From positions 429,007 through 493,006 of the forward strand of contig NZ_QBKZ01000001.1 in assembly GCF_003056725.1 (NCBI RefSeq): 64,000 bases of DNA, written 5' to 3'. A model generated the notes under the pieces. It did no database searches. It was not told where the DNA came from and saw only the letters and a program-made list of their open reading frames with translations. Position numbers and translations under genes: made by a program. The stretch comes from Mangrovicoccus ximenensis (GTDB lineage: Bacteria; Pseudomonadota; Alphaproteobacteria; Rhodobacterales; Rhodobacteraceae). Positions 48,240 through 56,044 of the stretch are shown piece after piece (within the stretch, counting starts at the first letter, position 1; the number at the start of each line of letters is the position of its first letter).

Positions 48240-49421
48240 ATGATGGAAGCTCTTGATCCGCCTCTCGAAGGCACCCTCAAGGACGTCCTGGAGGCCACCA
48301 AGAACGTCACCCGCCAGTTCCCGGAAGAATACTACCGCGAACTCGACCGCACCGACGGATATCCGCACGACTTCATCAAGACGGCCATGGAGGCCGGGCT
48401 CGGCGCCGTCATGGTCCCCGAGGAATACGGCGGCATGGGGCTCGGCGCGCGCGAAGCCTCGGTCGTGGTCGAGGAGATCCACCGCTCCGGCGGCACCGGG
48501 TCGATGATCCACGGCCAGCTCTTCATGATGGGCATCCTGGCCCGCCACGGCTCGGAGGACCAGAAGCGCAACATCCTGCCGAAGGTCGCGGATGGCAGCG
48601 TCCGGCTGCAATCCTTCTCGGTGACCGAACCCAACGCAGGCACCGACACCTCGAAGATCCGGACCCGCGCCAGGCGCGGCGGCAAGGGCTGGATCATCAA
48701 CGGCCAGAAGGTGTGGACCTCGCGGATGGACCACACCGACTATTTCATCGTCTTCGCCCGCACCAGCGACGCGCCCGAAGGCAAGCCGTTCCGGGGCCTG
48801 TCCTGCTTCCTGGTCGACAAGCGCGAGGTCGATCCCGAGCAGCTGACCACCCGCAAGATCCCGGCCATGTTCAACCACCACACCTACGAGGTCTGGTACG
48901 ACAACATGGAAATTCCCGAGGACGCGCTGATCGGCGAGGAGGGCAAGGGGTTCTACTACCTGCTCGACGGCCTGAACGCCGAGCGGGTGATGATCGCCGC
49001 CGAATGCATCGGCGACGGCAAGTGGTTCATCGAGAAGGCGGTGAAGTACTCGCAGGAGCGGGTCATCTTCGGGCGCCAGATCGGCCAGAACCAGGGGGTG
49101 CAGTTCCCCATCGCCCGCGGCTATGCCAACCTGATGGCAGCGGATGCGCTGCGCTGGAAAGCAGCCGAGCAGTTCGACGCCGGCGCCGACGCCAGGGCCA
49201 CGGGCGCCAATGCCAACATGGCGAAGATGCTGGCCTCGGAGGCCTCCTGGGATCTGGGTTTCCATTGCCAGCAGACCCATGGCGGCTTCGGCATCGCGGT
49301 GGAATACGACATCGAGCGCAAGGTCCGCGAGAACCGCGTGTTCCAGATCGCGCCGATCTCCACAAACATGGTGCTCAACTATATCGGCCAGCACGTGCTC
49401 GGCATGCCGCGGTCCTATTGA
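48240..49421 (+). CDS. Acyl-CoA dehydrogenase family protein
   Basis: A 393-residue FAD enzyme: MVPEEYGGMGLGAREASVVV, the substrate/FAD-contact segment QSFSVTEPNAGTDTSKIRTR, YSQERVIFGRQIGQNQGVQF, and HCQQTHGGFGIAVEYDIERK. The C-terminal box where many family members have YEGTSEI with the catalytic Glu reads VFQIAPISTNMVLNYIGQ, so the usual base is not at this position; a related subgroup shares this pattern. ATG 48240 follows AAGGAG. It probably acts on the CoA thioester made by the preceding CoA-transferase. Confidence 0.92.
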   Translation: MMEALDPPLEGTLKDVLEATKNVTRQFPEEYYRELDRTDGYPHDFIKTAMEAGLGAVMVPEEYGGMGLGAREASVVVEEIHRSGGTGSMIHGQLFMMGILARHGSEDQKRNILPKVADGSVRLQSFSVTEPNAGTDTSKIRTRARRGGKGWIINGQKVWTSRMDHTDYFIVFARTSDAPEGKPFRGLSCFLVDKREVDPEQLTTRKIPAMFNHHTYEVWYDNMEIPEDALIGEEGKGFYYLLDGLNAERVMIAAECIGDGKWFIEKAVKYSQERVIFGRQIGQNQGVQFPIARGYANLMAADALRWKAAEQFDAGADARATGANANMAKMLASEASWDLGFHCQQTHGGFGIAVEYDIERKVRENRVFQIAPISTNMVLNYIGQHVLGMPRSY

Positions 49422-49428
49422 GCGCGCC

Positions 49429-49887
49429 ATGGAAACCGGCCTTTATTTCGAGGACTACACGCCGGACTGGTCCTTTGCCAGCGCCTCCCTGGAGGTGACC
49501 GGCGAGATGATCGGACGCTTCGTCGAGCTGTGCAAGTTCACCTCGCCGACCTTCACCGACCGGCACTATGCCGACCGGCACTATGCCGGGCGCATGGCGC
49601 CCGGGATCTTCATCCTGTCGCTGGCCGAGGGGCTGGTGCTCGATGCCGGGCTGACACGGCGGCGCGGCATCTTCCTGATGGAGCTGCAGCCCCGGTTTCT
49701 CAGGCCCGTCCATGCCGGGGACAGCATTTCCAACGCCGTCACGCTCAAGTCGAAGCGCCTGACAAGCAAGCCCGACCGCGGCGTCGTGGTGACCAGCCAC
49801 GAGGTCCGCAACCAGGCCGGCGAGCTGGCGGTCTCCTACCTGTCGACACGGATGATCCGGACACGGGATTTCGCCGAAGCGCAATGA
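49429..49887 (+). CDS. MaoC-like hot-dog hydratase
   Basis: The 152-residue protein begins METGLYFEDYTPDWSFASAS and has TGEMIGRFVELCKFTSPTFT, GRMAPGIFILSLAEGLVLDA and RPVHAGDSISNAVTLKSKRL, matching MaoC-like enoyl-CoA hydratases. The segment DRHYADRHYAG results from an exact 15-bp tandem duplication (49558-49587) in the region where the family carries its D...H-like catalytic turn. ATG 49429 lies 7 bp after the dehydrogenase stop. Together the three genes could activate, dehydrogenate and hydrate an organic acid. Confidence 0.8.
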   Translation: METGLYFEDYTPDWSFASASLEVTGEMIGRFVELCKFTSPTFTDRHYADRHYAGRMAPGIFILSLAEGLVLDAGLTRRRGIFLMELQPRFLRPVHAGDSISNAVTLKSKRLTSKPDRGVVVTSHEVRNQAGELAVSYLSTRMIRTRDFAEAQ

Positions 49888-49996
49888 GCCGGAGGGGGCA
49901 GCGCGGGCTGCCCCGCTCCGGACCCGCCGGCAAAGGCCGGCCGCGCACCCTTCCGGGCGCCGCAAGAAACACCGGGACCGCCCATGCCAGACGTTT

Positions 49997-50764
49997 TCAT
50001 CGCGTTCCGTTTCCCCGCGCTGCCCCGGCGGCCTGCCGGCATTGCCGCCGCGCTTGCCCGGCGGCCCGCGCCAGCGCGACGCGCTGCTGCTCGCCGCCCG
50101 ACATCTGCGACGGGTAATGGTCCAGCCGGTGGCCGAGGCCGACGGCCTCGAGTTCCTCGGCGGCGCGCGCGAAAGCATCCCTGCGCCCGGCAAGCTCAAG
50201 CGGGGTCGCGACATTCTCCAGCGCGGTCATCGTCGGAATGAGGTGGAAGGACTGGAAGACCACCCCCATATTGTCCCTGCGAAACACGGCGAGCCGGTCC
50301 TCGTCCATCGCGGAGAGATCCTGCCCCATGCAGGCGATCGTCCCGCCGGTGGCCCGTTCCAGCCCGCCCATCAGCATCAGGAGCGAAGACTTGCCCGATC
50401 CCGACGGCAGCGGGGTGAAGGCGGTGCCGGTCGGGATGTGGTACTGCAGCGACAGGGTCGGCGGCAGCTGGCTCAGCGCGGCGACCTTGCCCAGCCCGTC
50501 CAGATCGACGTCATGGCGGAACGGGGCCGCGGCCAGCAGCTCGATCCCGACATTGTCCATGACGAAGTATTCCAGCGTCAGCGTCGGGCTCGTGGCGTCG
50601 CTGGCATCCAGATCCAGCCCCAGCGCATCGCCGTTGTCGTCCTTCGGCATGACATAGCCGAGGCCGAGGCCAATGGTGATATCGCCTGCCTGCTGCGCCA
50701 TGGCAGCAGTCGCACCGAAGGCGGTCATCGCCGCTAGCGCGGCCGGAATCATCACGTGTTTCAT
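49997..50764 (-). CDS. In-frame hybrid: OmpW-like outer-membrane protein N-terminus fused to LolD-type ABC ATPase fragment
   Basis: Residues 1-115 from ATG 50764 (ribosome site GAGGACC) are OmpW-like: signal peptide [79 protein letters not shown]. At about 50410 this switches in frame to an ABC ATPase: Walker [16 protein letters not shown], the Q-loop [20 protein letters not shown], and the signature [15 protein letters not shown], matching LolD/YbbA-type ATPases. The frame then loses identity at about 50085, before Walker B. Neither half can work; no lolC/E partner is present. Confidence 0.75.
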   Translation of the reverse strand: MKHVMIPAALAAMTAFGATAAMAQQAGDITIGLGLGYVMPKDDNGDALGLDLDASDATSPTLTLEYFVMDNVGIELLAAAPFRHDVDLDGLGKVAALSQLPPTLSLQYHIPTGTAFTPLPSGSGKSSLLMLMGGLERATGGTIACMGQDLSAMDEDRLAVFRRDNMGVVFQSFHLIPTMTALENVATPLELAGRRDAFARAAEELEAVGLGHRLDHYPSQMSGGEQQRVALARAAGQARRQCRQAAGAARGNGTR

Positions 50765-50940
50765 GTCTGGTCCTCGTTCATGCGTGTTTTGCGCCATCTA
50801 CGCCGGACGGGACCGTCCCGGCCTTGACCGGGATCACGGAATTTATTGATCGAAATCAGAAACGCAAAAATTATCCGAGCATCATGTTTTGCGCTGCCGG
50901 CGCCGCGTCCGCAGCCCGGCAGGCAGGAGCTGCGGACGGA

Positions 50941-51138
50941 TCAGGTGGCGCCGCCGCGGCGCTTGGCCAGCAGGTAGCCGAGCTCGGTGACCGCGAAGCC
51001 CATGAGCCCGGCGGCAATCATGGCGGCATTCTCGCTTGCGGCGATGCCGGTGCCCAGCTGGGGCGACACCGCCCCGGCCGAAACCAGCGCGCCGGAGGCG
51101 TATCTGAGGAGGATGCGAGCGATGGGAAGCATGTTCAT
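50941..51138 (-). CDS. Small two-helix membrane protein
   Basis: A 65-residue protein from ATG 51138 (AAAGGACA upstream) with two hydrophobic stretches (ILLRYASGALVSAGAVSPQL, AAMIAAGLMGFAVTELGYLL) and a basic tail AKRRGGAT, reminiscent in shape of small phage holins but with no recognised family. No phage genes lie nearby. Confidence 0.5.
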   Translation of the reverse strand: MNMLPIARILLRYASGALVSAGAVSPQLGTGIAASENAAMIAAGLMGFAVTELGYLLAKRRGGAT

Positions 51139-51247
51139 GGCCTGTCCTTTCGGGCTCTGACGGTCGGCGCTCCGCTGCGGCGGCCGCGCTGCCGTCCTTC
51201 CTGCCAGCCAAAGGTGAACGCGCTCTCCCGGCACCGTGCGGCGCCCG

Positions 51248-51853
51248 TCAGCGTCCGGTCAGCTTGCCCGGATGCAGCGACAGGAGCCCGCGCCGCGCGC
51301 CCGGCATCTCGGCATCCGTCCATTCCGCGCCGTTCAGGCCCGCCACCAGCCGCCCGGGCCGCGGCCCCGCAGCATCGCCGACCAGACCCCGCGCGCGCAT
51401 CATGCCGTCGAGCACCGAACTGCCGCGCCGCTTGATCCCGCGGTTCCACAGCCGGAACGCCACCAGATCTTCGGCCAGGTCGAAGGCCGCGACAGTCTCC
51501 GGATCAAGCCGGCCATAGCCCTCGAAAAAGCATCTCCGGTCGGTGTCCGCATCGCCGTCCCAGGGCGTGCCCTCGGCCTCGGCCTCGGCGCGGCGCATGC
51601 CCAGATCGACCAGGAACTTGGCCAGGTCGTGATGCGCCGGGCCATGGACATCGTATTCGCGGTCGAAACCCAGCATCCGCCCGTCGCGGACGAACAGGTT
51701 GCCGGCATGGAAATCACCATGCAGCAACGTCGCCGGTCCGGCCGCGCCCGCGGCCCGGAGCCGCCGCCGCCGGAGCCGCGCCAGGCGGGCGCGCAGCCGG
51801 GCGGGGTGGTGCGATCGGGTCGCGCGGAGGTCTGAAAACATTGCTGTCTCCAT
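51248..51853 (-). pseudogene. Aminoglycoside phosphotransferase-family kinase, N-lobe missing
   Basis: The frame carries the C-lobe of the APH kinase fold: the catalytic loop TLLHGDFHAGNLFVRDGRML (HGDxxxxN), the metal-binding GFDREYDVHGPAHHDLAKFL, and a helical remainder ending HPGKLTGR. Such kinases need an N-lobe of about 100 residues for ATP binding; here only about 30 Arg-rich residues precede the catalytic loop. The frame could begin at ATG 51853. It lies directly downstream of the ABC ATPase at 51938. Confidence 0.7.
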
Positions 51854-51937
51854 CTTGTGCGGGGGCGCTGCCCCCAGGGGGTCCGGACCTTGGCGAGGCC
51901 CGCGCGGAGGGTCCGGGGTCGCGCGGGGGCCTGGGCC

Positions 51938-52708
51938 TCACTCCGCGGCGCGGAGCGAGGGATACTTGTCGAGCAGCCCCTGAAAGGGGATGCCGCCCTC
52001 GCGGGCGTCGAAATCATAGGTGATGGTCGCGCCGAAGGCGGCCGGGTCCTGCGGGTCCCAGCGCGGCTTGTCGAAGACCAGAACGCGGTCGCCGAGCTTG
52101 AAGCCTTCGCCGAGGTCATGGGTGACCATGAAGACGGTCATCGGCGTCTCGGCGCGCAGCTCGGTCAGGAAGTCATGCATCTGGATCCGCGTGCCCGGGT
52201 CGAGCGCGCCGAAGGGCTCGTCGAGCAGCAGGATGCGCGGCCGCGCGGCCAGCGCCTGGCCGATGGCGAGCCGCTGCTGCATTCCCCCCGAGAGCGTGGC
52301 CGGAAAGTTCCGCGCAACATGGGACAGCCCGATCCGCTCGAGGATGGCATCGGCCCGGGCGCGGGCCTCGCGCAGGCGCTTGCCGCGGAACCGGCCCCAG
52401 GGCGTCTCGAAGGCCTCGCCCGCGACGATGTTGTCGCGCACCGTCATGTGCGGAAAGACCGAGTAGCGCTGGAACACCACGCCGCGTTCCCGTCCCGGCT
52501 CGCGGGCGCGGGGGCCGTTCTCGATGCGGATGGCGCCGCGGGTCGGCTGTTCCTGCGCCAACAGCAGGCGCAGGAAGGTGGACTTGCCGCAGCCGGAGGC
52601 GCCGACGATGGAGACGAACTCGCCTTCCTCGACATCGAGATTGACCCGTTCGAGGATCGGACGGCCGTCATAGGACTGCCAGAGGTCGCGGACGGTGACG
52701 AAGCTCAT
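51938..52708 (-). CDS. ABC transporter ATPase of a guanidine/urea-carboxylase-type importer
   Basis: The 256-residue ATPase has VRDLWQSYDGRPILERVNLD, Walker A GASGCGKSTFLRLLL, Q-loop VVFQRYSVFPHMTVRDNIVA, signature LSGGMQQRLAIGQALAARPR and Walker B ILLLDEPFGALDPGTRIQMH, plus a C-terminal extension TYDFDAREGGIPFQGLLDKY seen in importers encoded near urea carboxylase. It is third in the SBP-permease-ATPase order and 202 bp downstream of the permease. The TauB/SsuB relationship is clear. Confidence 0.93.
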   Translation of the reverse strand: MSFVTVRDLWQSYDGRPILERVNLDVEEGEFVSIVGASGCGKSTFLRLLLAQEQPTRGAIRIENGPRAREPGRERGVVFQRYSVFPHMTVRDNIVAGEAFETPWGRFRGKRLREARARADAILERIGLSHVARNFPATLSGGMQQRLAIGQALAARPRILLLDEPFGALDPGTRIQMHDFLTELRAETPMTVFMVTHDLGEGFKLGDRVLVFDKPRWDPQDPAAFGATITYDFDAREGGIPFQGLLDKYPSLRAAE

Positions 52709-52910
52709 CGACGGGTCTCCTCTCCTGTGCAATCCAGCGCCGGGGGCCGCGCCCGGGCCTCGGAGTGCGTGCCGGACGGATGGCCTGCGCGGGCGCCCCG
52801 GAGCTTGGATGGCGCACCGGCTGCGGGCGGCGTCGCCCTGCCCCCTCGCGGGGCGAGGTTCGGACGCGTCCCGGGACGGGATGCGGCTGCGGCGGGATGG
52901 CATTTTGCGG

Positions 52911-53723
52911 TCACAGGCCTGCTCCCAACCAGGGGAAGGCGCGCTGCGACAGGCGCTTCAGCGCCCAGTCGATCACGAAGGCCAGGAGCGTGATCCAGAT
53001 CACGTAGGTCAGGATGATGTCCATCGCCAGGTAGCGGCGCACCAGGAAGATGCGGTAGCCGAGCCCGGTATCGGCAGCCACCGCCTCGGCGGCGATCAGG
53101 AAGAGCCAGGCCGAGCCGAGCGACAGCCGCACGGCCGAAATCAGCCGCGGCAGCACCTGCGGCAGCGCCACGCGGGCGGCGACGACGAAGGACGAGGCGC
53201 CGAGCGTCTGCGCCTTGACGATCTGCTCGGCGGGGATGTCGAGCACGCGCTGGCTGAGATCGCGGATCATGAAGGGGGTGATGCCGATGACGATCAGCAC
53301 GACCTTCGAGGTCTCGCCGAGGCCGAAGACGATGAAGAGGATCGGCAGGAGCGCCAGCGGCGGCACCATCGACAGAACGGCGACGGCGCCGGTCAGGCTT
53401 TTCCTGGCATAGGGCAGCAGCCCGATCGCCATGCCGGCCGAGAGCGACAGCAGCGCCGCGATGCCGACGCCGAGCACCAGGCGGCGCAGGCTGGCGAGCG
53501 TGTCCTGCCAGAGCAGGATCTCGCCCGAGCGCCGGTCGGCCTCGGTGAAGAGCCGGACGGCAGTGGCGCGGACGGTGTCGAGCGCGGGCAGCAGCTTGTC
53601 GGCGGGGTTGGCGGCGAGGCGGATTTCCGAGCCGATGACATAGGCGGCCAGGATCGCCGCGAAGGGCAGGGCGCCGAGCAGCAGGCCCACCGGCCGCGAC
53701 GGCACGCGGTTGATCAGTCGCAT
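52911..53723 (-). CDS. ABC transporter permease of a guanidine/urea-carboxylase-type importer
   Basis: The 270-residue permease (SsuC/TauC family) has helices GLLLGALPFAAILAAYVIGS, LVLGVGIAALLSLSAGMAIG and AVLSMVPPLALLPILFIVFG, and the EAA loop AQTLGASSFVVAARVALPQV. ATG 53723 follows GGAGGACTGCC. It lies between the binding protein and the ATPase; a hairpin at 53751 separates it from the binding protein gene. Confidence 0.92.
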   Translation of the reverse strand: MRLINRVPSRPVGLLLGALPFAAILAAYVIGSEIRLAANPADKLLPALDTVRATAVRLFTEADRRSGEILLWQDTLASLRRLVLGVGIAALLSLSAGMAIGLLPYARKSLTGAVAVLSMVPPLALLPILFIVFGLGETSKVVLIVIGITPFMIRDLSQRVLDIPAEQIVKAQTLGASSFVVAARVALPQVLPRLISAVRLSLGSAWLFLIAAEAVAADTGLGYRIFLVRRYLAMDIILTYVIWITLLAFVIDWALKRLSQRAFPWLGAGL

Positions 53724-53750
53724 GGGGCAGTCCTCCGGGGAAGCGGGGAG

Positions 53751-53771
53751 GCCCCGGCTCAGGGCCGGGGC
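53751..53771 (-). terminator. Intra-operon hairpin between binding protein and permease genes
   Basis: Perfect 8-bp stem gccccggc / gccggggc with a 5-nt loop, in the 57-bp gap after the binding-protein stop. It could partially terminate or protect the upstream mRNA so that binding protein exceeds permease. Confidence 0.5.
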
Positions 53772-53780
53772 GGGACAGGC

Positions 53781-54836
53781 TCAGAGGGCGCCGTCGGCGG
53801 CCATCTGCATGTAGGTCGCGTCGAAGCGGAACTTCACGTTGTCCGTGTTGCCGGTGACCGCGCCGTCGGGATAGGCGATGCCGACGAAATCCGCCGAGGG
53901 CGCGCCGACGCCGAGGATGCCCTTCTCGAAGAGGAAGGTGGCAACGTTGGTCATGGTGTCGGGCAGATCCTCCGCCTCGGCCTGGGCGACGGCCGCGGCC
54001 GGATCGTAGAACATCTCGGTCGCGGCGAGCTGGGCCTTGTAGCCCGCGAGATCGGTGCCCGAGGCCTCGGCCATGGCGCTCAGAACCTCCTCGTCGCCCG
54101 AGGCCATCAGCCCCATCAGCTCGTACCAGGCCCCGGCCAGCGCCTTGCCGAAATCCGGATTGTCGGCCAGCGTTTCGGTGTTCACGACCATCAGGTCGAG
54201 GATCTCGCCCGGAATCTGCGAGCTGTCGAACACGTTGTTCGCCTCCGGGTCGGAGGCGAGGATTTCCGAGACCAGCGGGTTCCAGGTCACCACCGCCTCG
54301 ACCTCGGGGGCGGCGAAGGCGGCGATCATGTCGGCATCGGAAGTGTTCACCACGCCGTCCAGGTCGGCCTCGGCCAGCCCCGCGCTGTCGAGCCCGCGCG
54401 CCAGCAGGTAATGCGAGACCGAGAGCTCCACCAGGTTGACCGGCTTGCCCGCCAAGTCGGCGATCGTGCCCTCGCCCTTGAGGATCACCGCGTCATTGCC
54501 GTTGGAATAGTCGCCGATGATCAGCGCCGTGGTGTCCACCCCGCCGCCCGCGGGGATCGACAGCGTGTCCATGTTGGTCGCCGAGACCCCGTCGAAGGCG
54601 CCGGCCGTGTACTGGTTGATCGACTCGACATAGTCGTTGATCTGCACGATCTCGACGGAGATGCCGTATTTCTCCGCCCATTTGTCCATGATGCCCGAGT
54701 CCGAAAGATAGCCCCAGGGCATCCAGCCGACATAGATCGACCAGGCGATCTTGAAATCGGCCTTCTCCGCGGCCGAGGCCGGGGCGCCGAGAGCGGCGGC
54801 AAGGATCGTCGCGGACAGAATCGTCGTTTTCAGCAT
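53781..54836 (-). CDS. ABC transporter substrate-binding protein of a guanidine/urea-carboxylase-type importer
   Basis: A 351-residue periplasmic protein with signal peptide MLKTTILSATILAAALGAPASA, then FKIAWSIYVGWMPWGYLSDS, EIVQINDYVESINQYTAGAF, GVSATNMDTLSIPAGGGVDT and SNGNDAVILKGEGTIADLAG, matching the 'putative urea' binding proteins in urea-carboxylase regions, related to nitrate/taurine binders. The upstream guanidine-I riboswitch argues that the real ligand is guanidine or a product. ATG 54836 follows GGGAGCTGGAAG. The signal peptide quoted is within 22 residues of the N-terminus; cleavage after ASA is expected. Confidence 0.92.
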   Translation of the reverse strand: MLKTTILSATILAAALGAPASAAEKADFKIAWSIYVGWMPWGYLSDSGIMDKWAEKYGISVEIVQINDYVESINQYTAGAFDGVSATNMDTLSIPAGGGVDTTALIIGDYSNGNDAVILKGEGTIADLAGKPVNLVELSVSHYLLARGLDSAGLAEADLDGVVNTSDADMIAAFAAPEVEAVVTWNPLVSEILASDPEANNVFDSSQIPGEILDLMVVNTETLADNPDFGKALAGAWYELMGLMASGDEEVLSAMAEASGTDLAGYKAQLAATEMFYDPAAAVAQAEAEDLPDTMTNVATFLFEKGILGVGAPSADFVGIAYPDGAVTGNTDNVKFRFDATYMQMAADGAL

Positions 54837-54920
54837 CTTCCAGCTCCCTGTCGTTCCGCCAATGTCGTCGGATGGCTCGCGGGCGGAACGGAGAGATGAA
54901 GCGCGGGCGAACCAACACAG

Positions 54921-55022
54921 TACTCTCCCGGGATTTTGGCCCGCCGTGTACCTGCGCGGAATTTGCCGCGCGGGCGGGGCTTCTCGGACCAGGCATCGGC
55001 GAACCGACCGGAACCCTAAGCC
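54921..55022 (-). promoter_or_regulatory. Guanidine-I (ykkC) riboswitch
   Basis: On the minus strand the conserved blocks occur in the right order: TTAGGGTTCCG (near 55019-55009), CTGGTCCGAGA (near 54992-54982), ACACGGCGGG (54949-54940), CAAAA, then CCCGGGAGAG (54932-54923). These match the guanidine-I consensus, which turns expression ON with guanidinium. It leads directly to the ABC importer at 54836. An additional perfect 9-bp stem (cgttccgcc 54852-54860 / ggcggaacg 54882-54890) lies just upstream of the Shine-Dalgarno and may be the expression platform; with no U tract, translational control is plausible. Confidence 0.93.
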
Positions 55023-55494
55023 CCCTGCACGTTCAGGAAACCCGCCCGCCCCGCCGCCGGGCAAGCCGCTTGGCCGCCGCGACAGCGCTTTCGCCGCGGG
55101 GTGCCGCGAATTTGGGCGCAAAAACCCGCCCATGGCTGGCCGATTGGGCGGCGCCCGTGCCGCTCAGCGTTGGATGGGGCATCCACCGCATCAGTTCATT
55201 TTCGCTCAAGGTGGCTCTCGAAGATCAGCTGCCGCCAGACGGCCTGGGCACGCAGTTTCGCGGCCAGAAATCCTCGTGCACTCGGCCGCGATCGGGCCAG
55301 GAACATCCGGGTCGCGCGCGTCCGCTCGGGCGGGGCGTACGGCCCCCCGATATCTTCGTCACACATAGGCTGTTGCTCCCGGCACCGCAGGCATGCCTGC
55401 CGATGCAAAGGGGTCCTCTTTCATGGAGACACGGAGCCCCGGCCCGCAGAAGTCTCTGCACGCTTGACCGGGGCCGAAAGTTGGGTCATGAATG
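55023..55494. other. Intergenic stretch between riboswitch and ncRNA-like element
   Basis: About 470 bp with no convincing gene; it should contain the promoter for the riboswitch transcript (minus strand) and perhaps one for the plus-strand hairpin element at 55495. Confidence 0.4.
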
Positions 55495-55566
55495 AGGTGT
55501 ATCGGGCTTCAACTTGATACACCTGAAGGGCCTCTGGAGCTGCAACTCCGAGGCCTTTTGCTTTTC
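55495..55566 (+). ncRNA. Candidate small RNA 3' end: hairpin plus intrinsic terminator
   Basis: A perfect 9-bp stem (aggtgtatc 55495-55503 / gatacacct 55516-55524) is followed after 4 nt by a second hairpin (ggcctc-t-ggag 55529-55539 / ctcc-gaggcc 55546-55555) and the T-rich tail ttttgcttttct. This is the best intrinsic terminator in the window, yet no plus-strand gene precedes it. It may be the end of an unannotated small RNA starting upstream (about 55400-55490), or it may stop antisense transcription into the Ner-like gene. Confidence 0.4.
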
Positions 55567-55808
55567 TAGGTCATGTTCGCTCCTTCCTCCTGGTCCGCAG
55601 GAAACAACGCCTCCGGCGGCATCCCGACGGCCAGGGCCAGCGCTTCTTCAATGCGCTTGGACCGACACATCCGCTTACCGACCAAGGTCAGCGCAGAGTC
55701 ACTGACTCCAAGTTCTCGCGATATCTGCGCCAGTGACGTTCCCCGGATTCTGAGTTCCGCCTTCAAACGCTCGTGGGCGTCCAAATCTGCTTTCGTCGGG
55801 GTGCGCAT
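55566..55808 (-). CDS. Ner-like HTH DNA-binding protein
   Basis: An 80-residue protein from ATG 55808: MRTPTKADLDAHERLKAELR, then IRGTSLAQISRELGVSDSAL with the helix-turn-helix, and RSKRIEEALALAVGMPPEAL. This is the Ner/Nlp (phage Mu-like) family, small repressors that bind inverted repeats; chromosomal members (SfsB) control sugar genes. It is divergent from an XRE gene with twin palindromes between them. The plus-strand terminator tail touches its 3' end. Confidence 0.8.
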   Translation of the reverse strand: MRTPTKADLDAHERLKAELRIRGTSLAQISRELGVSDSALTLVGKRMCRSKRIEEALALAVGMPPEALFPADQEEGANMT

Positions 55809-55922
55809 CGAGGCGATCTCCAGATTCCGGAAGAGCAAGGGCAGCCGGATTCGCTCCCAGCTAAGGAACTCCATCTGGCAGCGTCAACGACGCAAGCCAT
55901 TGCCACAGAATAAAAATATGAC

Positions 55923-55956
55923 CGGACCATTTGGTCCGGGCGGACCGAATGGTCCG
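55923..55956. promoter_or_regulatory. Twin palindromic operators between divergent regulators
   Basis: CGGACCATTTGGTCCG (55923-55938) is a perfect 7-bp-arm palindrome and CGGACCGAATGGTCCG (55941-55956) repeats it with one mismatch, with centres 18 bp apart. They sit in the 236-bp region between the Ner-like gene (minus) and the XRE gene (plus), so are likely binding sites of one or both. Confidence 0.7.
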
Positions 55957-56044
55957 TTCGCCTTGTTTTCCTGGGCGCGCGCACGCTTTCCCGGCTAAGG
56001 TTCCTGAGTCCCCCCTCGACTCCGCAGTTCCGGGATCGCGCCCC

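Noticed and set aside
50941..51138. Holin of a prophage
   Set aside because: Only size and two hydrophobic helices agree; no endolysin or other phage gene is nearby.
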